Shown here: one piece after another, positions 1-6,096 of the stretch | How the letters are laid out: each line of letters opens with the position of its first letter | How positions within the stretch are numbered: the stretch's first letter is position 1 | Source of the DNA: Bacteroidales bacterium UBA4788 | GTDB lineage: Bacteria; Bacteroidota; Bacteroidia; Bacteroidales; VadinHA17 | DNA: 7,418 bases | Direction: 5' to 3' | Assembly: GCA_002402965.1 (NCBI GenBank) | Contig: DHGW01000033.1 | Coordinates: 1 to 7,418, forward strand | Made by a program: the position numbers and the translations under genes | The notes under the pieces: generated by a model | The model's input: only the letters and a program-made list of their open reading frames with translations | Database searches by the model: none | What the model was told of the DNA's origin: nothing

Positions 1-46
1 CACGCAGTCTGAATTTTCCAATATCATAATGGAAACTGATTCTCAA
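1..46 (-). CDS. ybeY: Probable rRNA maturation RNase YbeY, N-terminal fragment (runs off left edge)
   Basis: Only the first 15 codons are in the window. Reading leftward from a TTG at 46-44 gives MRISFHYDIGKFRLR, which resembles the N-terminus of Bacteroidota YbeY proteins (a short strand ending in Ser-Phe/Tyr, then an acidic-Ile-x-Phe stretch). YbeY is a zinc-dependent endoribonuclease that matures 16S rRNA 3' ends and takes part in ribosome quality control. From memory of the phylum, ybeY often follows the small HATPase gene found here, so context supports the call. The TTG lies 4 bases after the HATPase stop. The frame stays open upstream of the TTG but holds no nearby ATG. A competing out-of-frame ATG at 27-25 would give MILENSDCV, which I do not recognise. 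The identification rests on 15 residues plus synteny, so it is tentative. Confidence 0.45.
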   Translation of the reverse strand, partial: MRISFHYDIGKFRLR

Positions 47-50
47 GGCT

Positions 51-443
51 TCAGTATTTAAACCGCATCTTCACCTGGTTTCCGGAATCGTTATACTCAA
101 TAGCATCTGCCAGGCTTCTCATTATAAACACTCCTCGCCCGTGAAGGTTCTCGATATTTGCCGGATCAGTGGGATCAGGAAGTGAATCATAATTAAATCC
201 TTCACCCTCATCTGTCACCGACACCTCAAACCAGTTACCGTCAGCAGTGAAATCCACCGTAACCATCCTTTCAGCATTACCCTTATTCCCATGCAGTATA
301 GCGTTATTGACTGCCTCAACAGTTGATATCAGAATCTTGCCATATACCTCATCCGAGATACCCAGTTTCCTGGATAATGTATCCACAAGCGTTTCTACAA
401 CGCGTAACTTTTCAATGTCTGAATTAATAATAATGCTTTCCAT
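51..443 (-). CDS. ATP-binding protein, RsbW/SpoIIAB-like anti-sigma factor kinase (GHKL fold, HATPase_c_2)
   Basis: A 130-residue single-domain GHKL ATPase. The N box is EAVNNAILHGN (residues 43-53, with the magnesium-binding Asn), the G1 box is DEGEGF (78-83) and the G2 box is HGRGVFIMRSL (101-111). These are the hallmarks of anti-sigma serine kinases such as SpoIIAB and RsbW. Family members bind ATP and either sequester a sigma factor or phosphorylate an STAS-domain antagonist. No sigma factor, STAS protein or PP2C phosphatase is encoded in this window, so the partner is unknown and kinase activity is inference. I chose the ATG at 443 because MESIIINSDIEKL matches the usual N-terminus of Bacteroidota homologues. 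A TTG at 494 would add 17 residues and reduce the gap to the upstream EnvC-like gene from 58 to 7 bases, so it cannot be excluded. The protein is soluble, with no signal peptide or membrane segment. It is the next-to-last visible gene of the leftward operon. Confidence 0.85.
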   Translation of the reverse strand: MESIIINSDIEKLRVVETLVDTLSRKLGISDEVYGKILISTVEAVNNAILHGNKGNAERMVTVDFTADGNWFEVSVTDEGEGFNYDSLPDPTDPANIENLHGRGVFIMRSLADAIEYNDSGNQVKMRFKY

Positions 444-501
444 TCCTGAATCCCTATCATAAATTATAACTGACAGGGTATTTATTTGTTGCAAAATTTA
501 G

Positions 502-1683
502 TCATTTTTTTGTAAGCCACTGCTCCGGATCAAGCTTTTTCTTTTCTTCATATACCATAAATTTTAATACTGATTTTTCTCCGTCACCGTTGTCGAGGTA
601 CACATTTCCCAACTCCTGTCCCATAGTTACACTATCTCCGGCCTTAACATTCACGTTAACCAGGTTCTGATAAACCGTAAGATATTTTCCGTGCCTGATT
701 ATTACGGCCATGTTGGCGCCAGTTATTGCAAATACCCTGACAACTTCACCTTTGAAGACCGCCTTTGCTTTTGTAACTCCGCCCGAGGTAATTTCAATGC
801 CTATATTATCCTCCGTAACATTCTTCAGAATTGGGTGAGGATGCAATCCAAAGTGGCTTGTAATCAACCCCTTTTCAACAGGCCAGGGTAGCCTTCCCCG
901 GTTCTCTCCGAATGACTCTCCGATAACCCTCATTTCACTGCTCATGGGAGTCTTTTCACTTCTCTTTCTCTCTTCTTCTATCAGTCTTTCTATTTCCTTT
1001 TCTATCTGTCTTGCAACTCTTCGCTTTTCATCCAGTTCCTGCTTCAGCTGCTTCTCCTTCCTGCTCAGGGAGTTCGCCAGCCGTTCTTTCTTGTTTTGCT
1101 CATCACGAAGAATTTCTTTTTGCCTGACCTCTTTATTTTTCAGATCATTAATATTCTTTCTGTCCTTTTCCAGTCTTTCTTTAGTGCCCTGGAGTTCATT
1201 ATACAGTGTTTCAATTGTTTCTGTCTCCCGCCTCCTGTATTTGGCAACCTGCTGAATATATTTAAGCCGCTTGTACCCCTGGTTGAAGTCTGTAGAAGAT
1301 AATATGAATGCAACTGTTGGGGTACCTTTTGTAGCCTTGTATGCGCTGACAATGGAGTTCGCGTAATCTCGCTTCAGGCTGTTTAGGTCAGACTCCAGCA
1401 TTTCAATTGCGGTACTGTTAAGACTGATCCTGTATTCCAACAGGCTTATTTCCTGTCCATACTCGTTTATCAGCTTTTCTCTCAGGTTAAGTTTTTTCCC
1501 GATAACCCTTAGCTCGTTCAGGTTTTCACTTTTCTGACTGGCTGTGGTTTTGAGCATCTTATCGACATATTCAATCTCCTGAAGGTTTTTCTTCCTCATC
1601 TCCTCCAGCTCAGCCCGTGATTGTCCTGAAAGATCAAACGTCCACAACACTGTCAATGACAATATGAATATCCTTCTTATCAC
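502..1683 (-). CDS. EnvC-like murein hydrolase activator (coiled coil plus degenerate LytM/M23 domain)
   Basis: A 393-residue exported protein. It has a short N-terminal signal (hydrophobic about residues 4-17, probable cleavage near Gly20), a long charged coiled coil (about 22-240, rich in Glu, Lys and Arg) and a C-terminal LytM/M23 domain (about 266-391) ending LDPEQWL. The architecture is that of E. coli EnvC, which activates periplasmic N-acetylmuramyl amidases at the septum rather than cutting peptidoglycan itself. Zinc ligands expected in active M23 enzymes appear lost: FGLHPHP (278-284) is kept, but the usual HxGxD is NIGIE (293-297) and the HxH near the end is replaced by the LKF of VLKFMVYEE (372-380). 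I therefore infer an activator or scaffold role, with the partner amidase encoded elsewhere. The start is GTG at 1683, and it overlaps the TGA of the upstream DUF4292 gene as GTGA (4 bases), indicating translational coupling. An ordinary active endopeptidase annotation would be misleading. Confidence 0.9.
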   Translation of the reverse strand: MIRRIFILSLTVLWTFDLSGQSRAELEEMRKKNLQEIEYVDKMLKTTASQKSENLNELRVIGKKLNLREKLINEYGQEISLLEYRISLNSTAIEMLESDLNSLKRDYANSIVSAYKATKGTPTVAFILSSTDFNQGYKRLKYIQQVAKYRRRETETIETLYNELQGTKERLEKDRKNINDLKNKEVRQKEILRDEQNKKERLANSLSRKEKQLKQELDEKRRVARQIEKEIERLIEEERKRSEKTPMSSEMRVIGESFGENRGRLPWPVEKGLITSHFGLHPHPILKNVTEDNIGIEITSGGVTKAKAVFKGEVVRVFAITGANMAVIIRHGKYLTVYQNLVNVNVKAGDSVTMGQELGNVYLDNGDGEKSVLKFMVYEEKKKLDPEQWLTKK

Positions 1684-2444
1684 AGCCTTTCCCGCTCGTA
1701 TGGTGGCAGATTGAATTCTATTTCAGAATCGTATCCATAAATCAGATCGTCAATTGAAAGTTTCACGTGAAACATTTTCTTTCTCTCTTCCATTGTGATC
1801 TCCGATGCATATTTTCTTTCACCGCTCATCCTGAACGCATTAAAAGTGAAATAGACATTATGCCCAGATTCAGTTGCGCTGATCTTCTCTCTGCATATCT
1901 TCATCTCGTCAGTACATATTGTCATTTCTCTTTCAAACCCTGAATCACCACCCATGACAGTAATCTCATTGTAGCCCTCCTGTCTGAAATTTCCTTCATT
2001 CATCTCTGGCATGTCCCCAAAAAGGATCTTCATAAAGTCTTCAGGCAGACCGTTTTTATTCATTACAACATCCTTTTCCCCAACGTAGACCTTCCTATTG
2101 AACCTGTCAATTGCAGCAATTTCATTTCCAACCATCAGTATTCTTGCCAGCTCTATCCCAAGCGGTCCCCTGACTGAAGCGTAAAAATCGCCTTTGCTGT
2201 TGAGTCTTGCATGCAAACCGAATTTACCTTCAATTTCCGTTCCTTCGAGCTCGATACTCCCTTTTCTTATCTCAAAGCCCCTTTCAGTAATGTTATTCTC
2301 CAATACTGTATTTGTCATCTCTGTGTAATCGGATACGGCGGGTCCGATTACCGAAGATGTTCCCTTTCCCTTTCGCATAGCCGAGCATCCCGACAGTAAC
2401 AGCACAACCGCCAGAATAAGCAGGTACTTCAGTTTTGCCCGCAT
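1680..2444 (-). CDS. DUF4292 family lipoprotein (LolA/LolB-like fold suspected)
   Basis: A 254-residue lipoprotein. A basic N-terminus and a hydrophobic run lead to the lipobox LLSGC, with Cys20 as the lipidated residue. The mature part matches the pattern I associate with DUF4292: GSIELEGTEIEGKFG (62-76), then VRGPLGIELARILM (91-104), NEIAAIDRFNRKVYVGE (107-123) and LPEDFMKILFG (133-143). I recall this family being grouped with the LolA/LolB lipoprotein-carrier fold; a role in lipoprotein or lipid handling is only inference. The residues after Cys20 (SAMRKGKG) lack the acidic surface-export signal of Bacteroidota lipoproteins, so it probably faces the periplasm. The only other cysteines are C177 and C184 (CTDEMKIC), which could form a disulfide after export. 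VIGPAV at residues 32-37 is shared with the neighbouring TPR lipoprotein. The gene overlaps the TPR gene by 16 bases and the EnvC-like gene by 4. Confidence 0.85.
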   Translation of the reverse strand: MRAKLKYLLILAVVLLLSGCSAMRKGKGTSSVIGPAVSDYTEMTNTVLENNITERGFEIRKGSIELEGTEIEGKFGLHARLNSKGDFYASVRGPLGIELARILMVGNEIAAIDRFNRKVYVGEKDVVMNKNGLPEDFMKILFGDMPEMNEGNFRQEGYNEITVMGGDSGFEREMTICTDEMKICREKISATESGHNVYFTFNAFRMSGERKYASEITMEERKKMFHVKLSIDDLIYGYDSEIEFNLPPYERERL

Positions 2445-4144
2445 TTTCTTATCTCCTCTTCAAGATATGTTTTTGAACCGTCCTTTTCAATCGCCTTTCT
2501 CCAGTAAACAACTGCCTCATTGCAATTTCCCATGGCTTTCTTAATGAATCCCATATGTTCCAGCAGCTCCGGATCCTGATCCTCTCCGCTCCCGAATATT
2601 TTCATCATCTCCCTCATTGCCTCCCTGTGTTTTCCAAGCTTATACAAGACCCATGCGTAGGTATCGATATAGGTTGAGTTGCCACCTTCCATTTCCATAA
2701 CCTTTTCCGCCATTCTAAGCGCCTTTTTCAGATCACGGCCACCCTCTGCCAGAAAATAAGCGTAATTATTCAGCAAGAGCGGATCCTCTGGTGAAATCAC
2801 CAGAGCATCTTCATAGTATCCGTAGGAAGCGTCATAGTCCTTCATACGGTATTTCAGATCACCCAGCATTGACATGACCTGGACCTTCAGTTCATTGCTG
2901 TTGCCTGCAAGGATCAGGGCCTTCTTCAGCTCCGTGTCTGCCACCTGGTATTCCTTAAGCTCCATTGCAGCCATTGCATAGTAAACCTTTCCCAGGATGC
3001 TGCGGTTGTTCTCCCTTGAATAAACAGCGGCAAGGTCATATGCCTTGCGGTAGTCTTTCCTGTCAACATACAGTATCAGCAGCTGCTCCCTGAAAAAGAA
3101 TCCGGGACTGACAGTCTTAATTAACTCCTCATACCTGGCTATTGCCTTCTCCTTCATGCCGGCAGTTTCATACATGCGCGGACGAAGTGACAATATCTCC
3201 TCATCATCAGGGTATTTACCTTCCAGGATAAGCAGGCATGAGGCAAGCGACTCTGCATTTTCCTTTACATAAACCGTATCCGTAACCAGCCTTCCCGCAA
3301 CAGCTATCTTTCTTCCCCTCTCAACAACATCGCTTTCAAAGATATTATTCAGAAAGGCTGCAATACCCGAATACTCTTTTCTGTATACCAGGTTCATCAT
3401 ATAGAGAAGCTGACTCTCGATATCATCAGGATTACTTTCTATGATCCGTTTGTAAATGCTGTCGCTCCTCTCTTTCAGTCCCTCCTCGAAGTAAATATCA
3501 GCCAGAAGTGCCTGGTACCTGGTCTCTCCCGGATGCTGTTCGAGCAATCTTATAGTCCTGCCTGCAGCCTCCTTCAGGTTATTCTTAACAATGAGTCCGG
3601 AGATCATCATTAGAGCCATTTCTTCTGTCAGGGCTCCTTCGCTGTCGAGGGTACGAAAGAGGGAATCGGCCTTCTCCATATTTCCCTGTTCTGCATACAG
3701 CCCGGCAAGTATGCCGTTGACCTCAACGGCGCGTTTGTCTGCCTTCAGCGCTCTCGCGAAGTAAACCATGGCCGAGTCCTTCATTTCATACTGGGTGAAG
3801 AGTGATCCGCACGCCAACTGGTACCAGTAGTTGGAAGACTCCAGTCTGGCGGCAGTGGCAGCATACTCAAGTGACTTTCCTCCCATTCCTGCTGCCGAGT
3901 ACATCTGGGCAAGCTCGAAGTAGGGCACTGCCCTGTCCTTGTCCAGCTCAATGCACTTCTCGAAGAGTGTGGCAGCTTCATTCACGTCACCAACATACTT
4001 CTGCCTCAGCGCTTCGGCAAGCAGATAATCATACCTGCTGTCCGTACTGCCCTGCTTTTCCCTGACTGCCGGGCCTATCACTGCCTTCCTGGTGCAACCT
4101 GCCATAAGCAGCAGGATCAATGCCAATATGAAGCTCCTTCTCAT
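2429..4144 (-). CDS. Large TPR-repeat lipoprotein
   Basis: A 571-residue lipoprotein built almost entirely of tetratricopeptide repeats. The signal ends in the lipobox LLMAGC, with Cys17 lipidated; the next residues (TRKAVIGPAV) are not acidic, so there is no surface-export signal. TPR-like helical pairs begin near residues 38-71, 72-105 and 106-139, become more divergent in the middle (about 140-350), and are canonical again at about 420-453, 454-490, 491-518 and 525-556. The stretch LNNYAYFLAEGGRDLKKAL (458-476) followed by TYIDTYAWVLYKLGKHREAM (491-510) is a very typical late-TPR signature. TPR solenoids act as protein-binding scaffolds; the partner is unknown. Its fixed position beside the DUF4292 and EnvC-like genes suggests a shared envelope task (inference). 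The ATG at 4144 overlaps the dut stop as ATGA (4 bases). The frame is continuous with no sign of decay. Confidence 0.87.
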   Translation of the reverse strand: MRRSFILALILLLMAGCTRKAVIGPAVREKQGSTDSRYDYLLAEALRQKYVGDVNEAATLFEKCIELDKDRAVPYFELAQMYSAAGMGGKSLEYAATAARLESSNYWYQLACGSLFTQYEMKDSAMVYFARALKADKRAVEVNGILAGLYAEQGNMEKADSLFRTLDSEGALTEEMALMMISGLIVKNNLKEAAGRTIRLLEQHPGETRYQALLADIYFEEGLKERSDSIYKRIIESNPDDIESQLLYMMNLVYRKEYSGIAAFLNNIFESDVVERGRKIAVAGRLVTDTVYVKENAESLASCLLILEGKYPDDEEILSLRPRMYETAGMKEKAIARYEELIKTVSPGFFFREQLLILYVDRKDYRKAYDLAAVYSRENNRSILGKVYYAMAAMELKEYQVADTELKKALILAGNSNELKVQVMSMLGDLKYRMKDYDASYGYYEDALVISPEDPLLLNNYAYFLAEGGRDLKKALRMAEKVMEMEGGNSTYIDTYAWVLYKLGKHREAMREMMKIFGSGEDQDPELLEHMGFIKKAMGNCNEAVVYWRKAIEKDGSKTYLEEEIRKCGQN

Positions 4145-4575
4145 TTTCTTCCTGAATGTCCGAACCCTCCGGCTCCACGACTTGTAATATCTATATGGTC
4201 TGTTTCCGTAAACTCAGCCTTGGCGTGCTGCGCAATCACCATCTGTGCAATCCTGTCGCCGTCATTTACCGTAAAATCCTTGTCTGACAGATTGATCAGA
4301 ATAACGCCTATCTCACCCCTGTAGTCAGCATCAATCGTGCCAGGAGAGTTCAGAACCGTGATGCCGTGCTTAATTGCGAGGCCGCTCCTGGGTCTCACCT
4401 GAGCCTCATAACCCACAGGAAGTTCAATATAAAGTCCCGTGGGAATCAGCTTTCTTTCGAATGGCTTAAGCGTTACCGGCTCCCCGGTGAAAGCCCTCAG
4501 ATCCATCCCTGCAGAGTGTGCCGTCTCATATGCCGGGAGTGGATGTGCTGACCTGTTTACTATCCTGATCTTCAT
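4141..4575 (-). CDS. dut: Deoxyuridine 5'-triphosphate nucleotidohydrolase (dUTPase)
   Basis: A 144-residue trimeric-type dUTPase, the usual length for the family. It hydrolyses dUTP to dUMP and pyrophosphate in the cytoplasm, keeping uracil out of DNA and supplying dUMP for thymidylate synthesis. All five conserved motifs are present in order: motif I AGMDLRA (22-28), motif II RPRSGLA (61-67), motif III LNSPGTIDADYRGEIGV (75-91) including the catalytic aspartate (Asp82, by analogy with E. coli Asp90), motif IV GDRIAQM (106-112) and motif V RGAGGFGHSG (133-142). In motif V the residue after GGFG is His instead of the common Ser; the glycine-rich P-loop-like arm is otherwise intact. The gene is locked between membrane and envelope genes: its ATG at 4575 overlaps the flippase stop as ATGA and its TGA overlaps the TPR-lipoprotein ATG in the same way. 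Expression is therefore probably coupled to the flippase. Confidence 0.97.
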   Translation of the reverse strand: MKIRIVNRSAHPLPAYETAHSAGMDLRAFTGEPVTLKPFERKLIPTGLYIELPVGYEAQVRPRSGLAIKHGITVLNSPGTIDADYRGEIGVILINLSDKDFTVNDGDRIAQMVIAQHAKAEFTETDHIDITSRGAGGFGHSGRK

Positions 4576-6044
4576 TGTCCTCTTTTAAACAATAACGTAA
4601 AGAATCTGTCCTTTATCTCCACGACGGCAAAGAAAATCAAAAGGAGCAGAGTGTCAAGCGCATTATTGATGATTTTGTTGTCTCCTTCAAGCAGTCGCGA
4701 GACCAGCAACATTACAACAGCAAGCCCGATATAGAGAATTATCTTCCCCGTTTCATATTTAATCGGGTAAAACTTCTGTCCCACGAACCAGGAGACGATG
4801 ACCATTGAGAGATAGCAGGCGACGTGTGCCCAGGCGGCAGCTATATAACCGAACACTGGCACTAAAATTATGTTCATCGCCACTGTTACAGCAACGCCCA
4901 CCATTGTTATCCATGCTCCGTAAATGGTCTTGTCATCAACCTTGTACCATATGCTCTGGTTAATGAATATGCCCAGCAGAAGATATCCCATGCTTATAAT
5001 CGGTACCACAATCAGCGATTCGCGGAAGTCTTCATCGATAAGTACCTGTATCGCTTCGGGATACAGATTTATTCCCAGGAAGAGGATAAGGGCCGTGATC
5101 ACAAAATACTTCATCGTGACGGCATATGTCTCCTTCGCATCCTTGCTTCCCGCCTTCTCAAAAAAGAAGGGTTCCGCCGCAAAGCGATACATTTGAATGA
5201 AAAGGGACATGAGTACTCCGACCTTGTAACCAGCACCGTAGAGTCCCACGGTGGCAAGACCTTCAGCGCCTCCAATCAGTCTCCGAAGGAGGATCTTGTC
5301 AAGTACTTCGTTGAGCGAACCGGCCAGGCCTCCAACGAGCAAAGGCCAGCTGTAGGAGAGCATTTTTACAAGCAGCTTCCTGTCAAATACCGGCTTTATC
5401 CTGAATATGAACGGAACCAGGCAAACCAGCGTCACGGCTGATCCGGCCAGGTTTGCCACAAAGACATATCCCACCTGGAAGCCCGGGTTCCATATTTTGT
5501 ATATCCATGCGTTCCCCTTCTCCGCCATCGATGGGGCATACCAGAGAAAGAAAAAGGCTACCACCATCGTCACAAGTACATTGATTATCTTCAATGCACT
5601 GAAGAGAATAGGTCTGTTGTTGTTCCGGAGCCATGCAAATGGAATTGCCGAGAAGGCATCGATTGCCACTATCCAGGCAAACATCCGTATATACTCCGGA
5701 TGCCGTTCATAGCCTAGAAAACCTGAGACATGTCCAATGAAAAGCGATATCGCTATCAGGAAGAGAACTGAAGTTGTAAAGAGACTTGTCATCGCCGTGC
5801 CGTAGACCTCTCCTGCCGGCGCCTTTTTACCGGCAAATCTGAAATAGGTCGTCTCCATCCCGTAGGTGAGAATGACAAGCGCAAGAACCATCCATGCATA
5901 GAGCTCAGTGACAACACCGTACTGTTCGAGTCCCAGGATGCGGGTATAAAACGGCGTCATCAGGGCATAGTTCAGAAACCGCGGCCCCACAGTACCGAAG
6001 CCGTAGATGACTGTCTGGCCAGCCAGCTTGCGTATATCGTTCAT
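4572..6044 (-). CDS. Oligosaccharide flippase family protein (Wzx/MurJ-type, MOP superfamily)
   Basis: A 490-residue polytopic inner-membrane protein with about 12-14 hydrophobic segments, near residues 12-32, 45-61, 86-110, 120-137, 149-169, 192-213, 229-245, 268-285, 313-328, 344-362, 377-397, 399-420, 434-450 and 461-478. The N-terminus (RKLAGQTVIYGFGTVGPRFL, 5-24) and FRFAAEPFFFEK-like motif (about 286-297) are typical of the Bacteroidota lipopolysaccharide/polysaccharide biosynthesis flippases that move undecaprenyl-linked glycans from cytoplasm to periplasm. No glycosyltransferase or polymerase gene is nearby, so the substrate cannot be read from context; a lipid II flippase role is possible but unproven. 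It is the first gene of the leftward operon, with the ATG at 6044 lying 15 bases downstream of a TATATTTG promoter element. Its TGA overlaps the dut ATG by 4 bases. Confidence 0.88.
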   Translation of the reverse strand: MNDIRKLAGQTVIYGFGTVGPRFLNYALMTPFYTRILGLEQYGVVTELYAWMVLALVILTYGMETTYFRFAGKKAPAGEVYGTAMTSLFTTSVLFLIAISLFIGHVSGFLGYERHPEYIRMFAWIVAIDAFSAIPFAWLRNNNRPILFSALKIINVLVTMVVAFFFLWYAPSMAEKGNAWIYKIWNPGFQVGYVFVANLAGSAVTLVCLVPFIFRIKPVFDRKLLVKMLSYSWPLLVGGLAGSLNEVLDKILLRRLIGGAEGLATVGLYGAGYKVGVLMSLFIQMYRFAAEPFFFEKAGSKDAKETYAVTMKYFVITALILFLGINLYPEAIQVLIDEDFRESLIVVPIISMGYLLLGIFINQSIWYKVDDKTIYGAWITMVGVAVTVAMNIILVPVFGYIAAAWAHVACYLSMVIVSWFVGQKFYPIKYETGKIILYIGLAVVMLLVSRLLEGDNKIINNALDTLLLLIFFAVVEIKDRFFTLLFKRGQ

Positions 6045-6059
6045 GCTAAACTCTTACTG

Positions 6060-6067
6060 CAAATATA
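6060..6067 (-). promoter_or_regulatory. Putative Bacteroidota -7 element for the flippase-dut-lipoprotein operon
   Basis: On the minus strand the sequence reads TATATTTG, an exact match to the Bacteroidota consensus TAnnTTTG recognised by the unusual primary sigma factor of this phylum. It ends 15 bases before the flippase ATG, so the transcript would have a very short leader. I see no clear TTG -33 element at the usual distance; a TTG nearer by (in ATTGACAAAG) is too close. By eye I found no other exact match on this strand inside the operon, though I could not scan exhaustively. Confidence 0.5.
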
Positions 6068-6075
6068 TATCTTTG
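6068..6075 (+). promoter_or_regulatory. Putative Bacteroidota -7 element for the cyclophilin-pheS unit
   Basis: TATCTTTG matches TAnnTTTG exactly and ends 21 bases before the cyclophilin ATG at 6097, which fits a short leader. It begins on the base right after the oppositely oriented element at 6060-6067. No convincing TTG -33 box lies about 20 bases upstream, so the promoter may be weak or activator-dependent, or the match may be chance in an AT-rich gap. Confidence 0.45.
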
Positions 6076-6096
6076 TCAATCGTAAAGTATAAGAAA

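Noticed and set aside
944..1255. Plus-strand open frame rich in Ser, Phe and Leu, superficially like a membrane protein
   Set aside because: It is the antisense of the Glu/Lys/Arg-rich coiled coil of the EnvC-like gene; the composition is a by-product of that repeat-like coding.
502..1683. Annotation as an active M23 metallopeptidase
   Set aside because: Two of the zinc-ligand positions are replaced (NIGIE and LKF), so catalytic function is not supported.
3781..4065. Open frames on both strands overlapping the TPR lipoprotein N-terminus (3781-3981 minus, 3802-4065 plus)
   Set aside because: The TPR frame is continuous there with lipobox and repeats; the alternatives show no domain and no sign of a frameshift.
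5193..5712. Several open frames of 80-100 codons within the flippase gene, both strands
   Set aside because: Shadows of a long GC-moderate membrane-protein frame whose segments are contiguous and family-like.
6007..6096. Upstream ATG extending the cyclophilin by 30 residues
   Set aside because: It would overlap the divergent flippase start and place the lipoprotein signal peptide internally; the promoter-like elements also lie inside this stretch.
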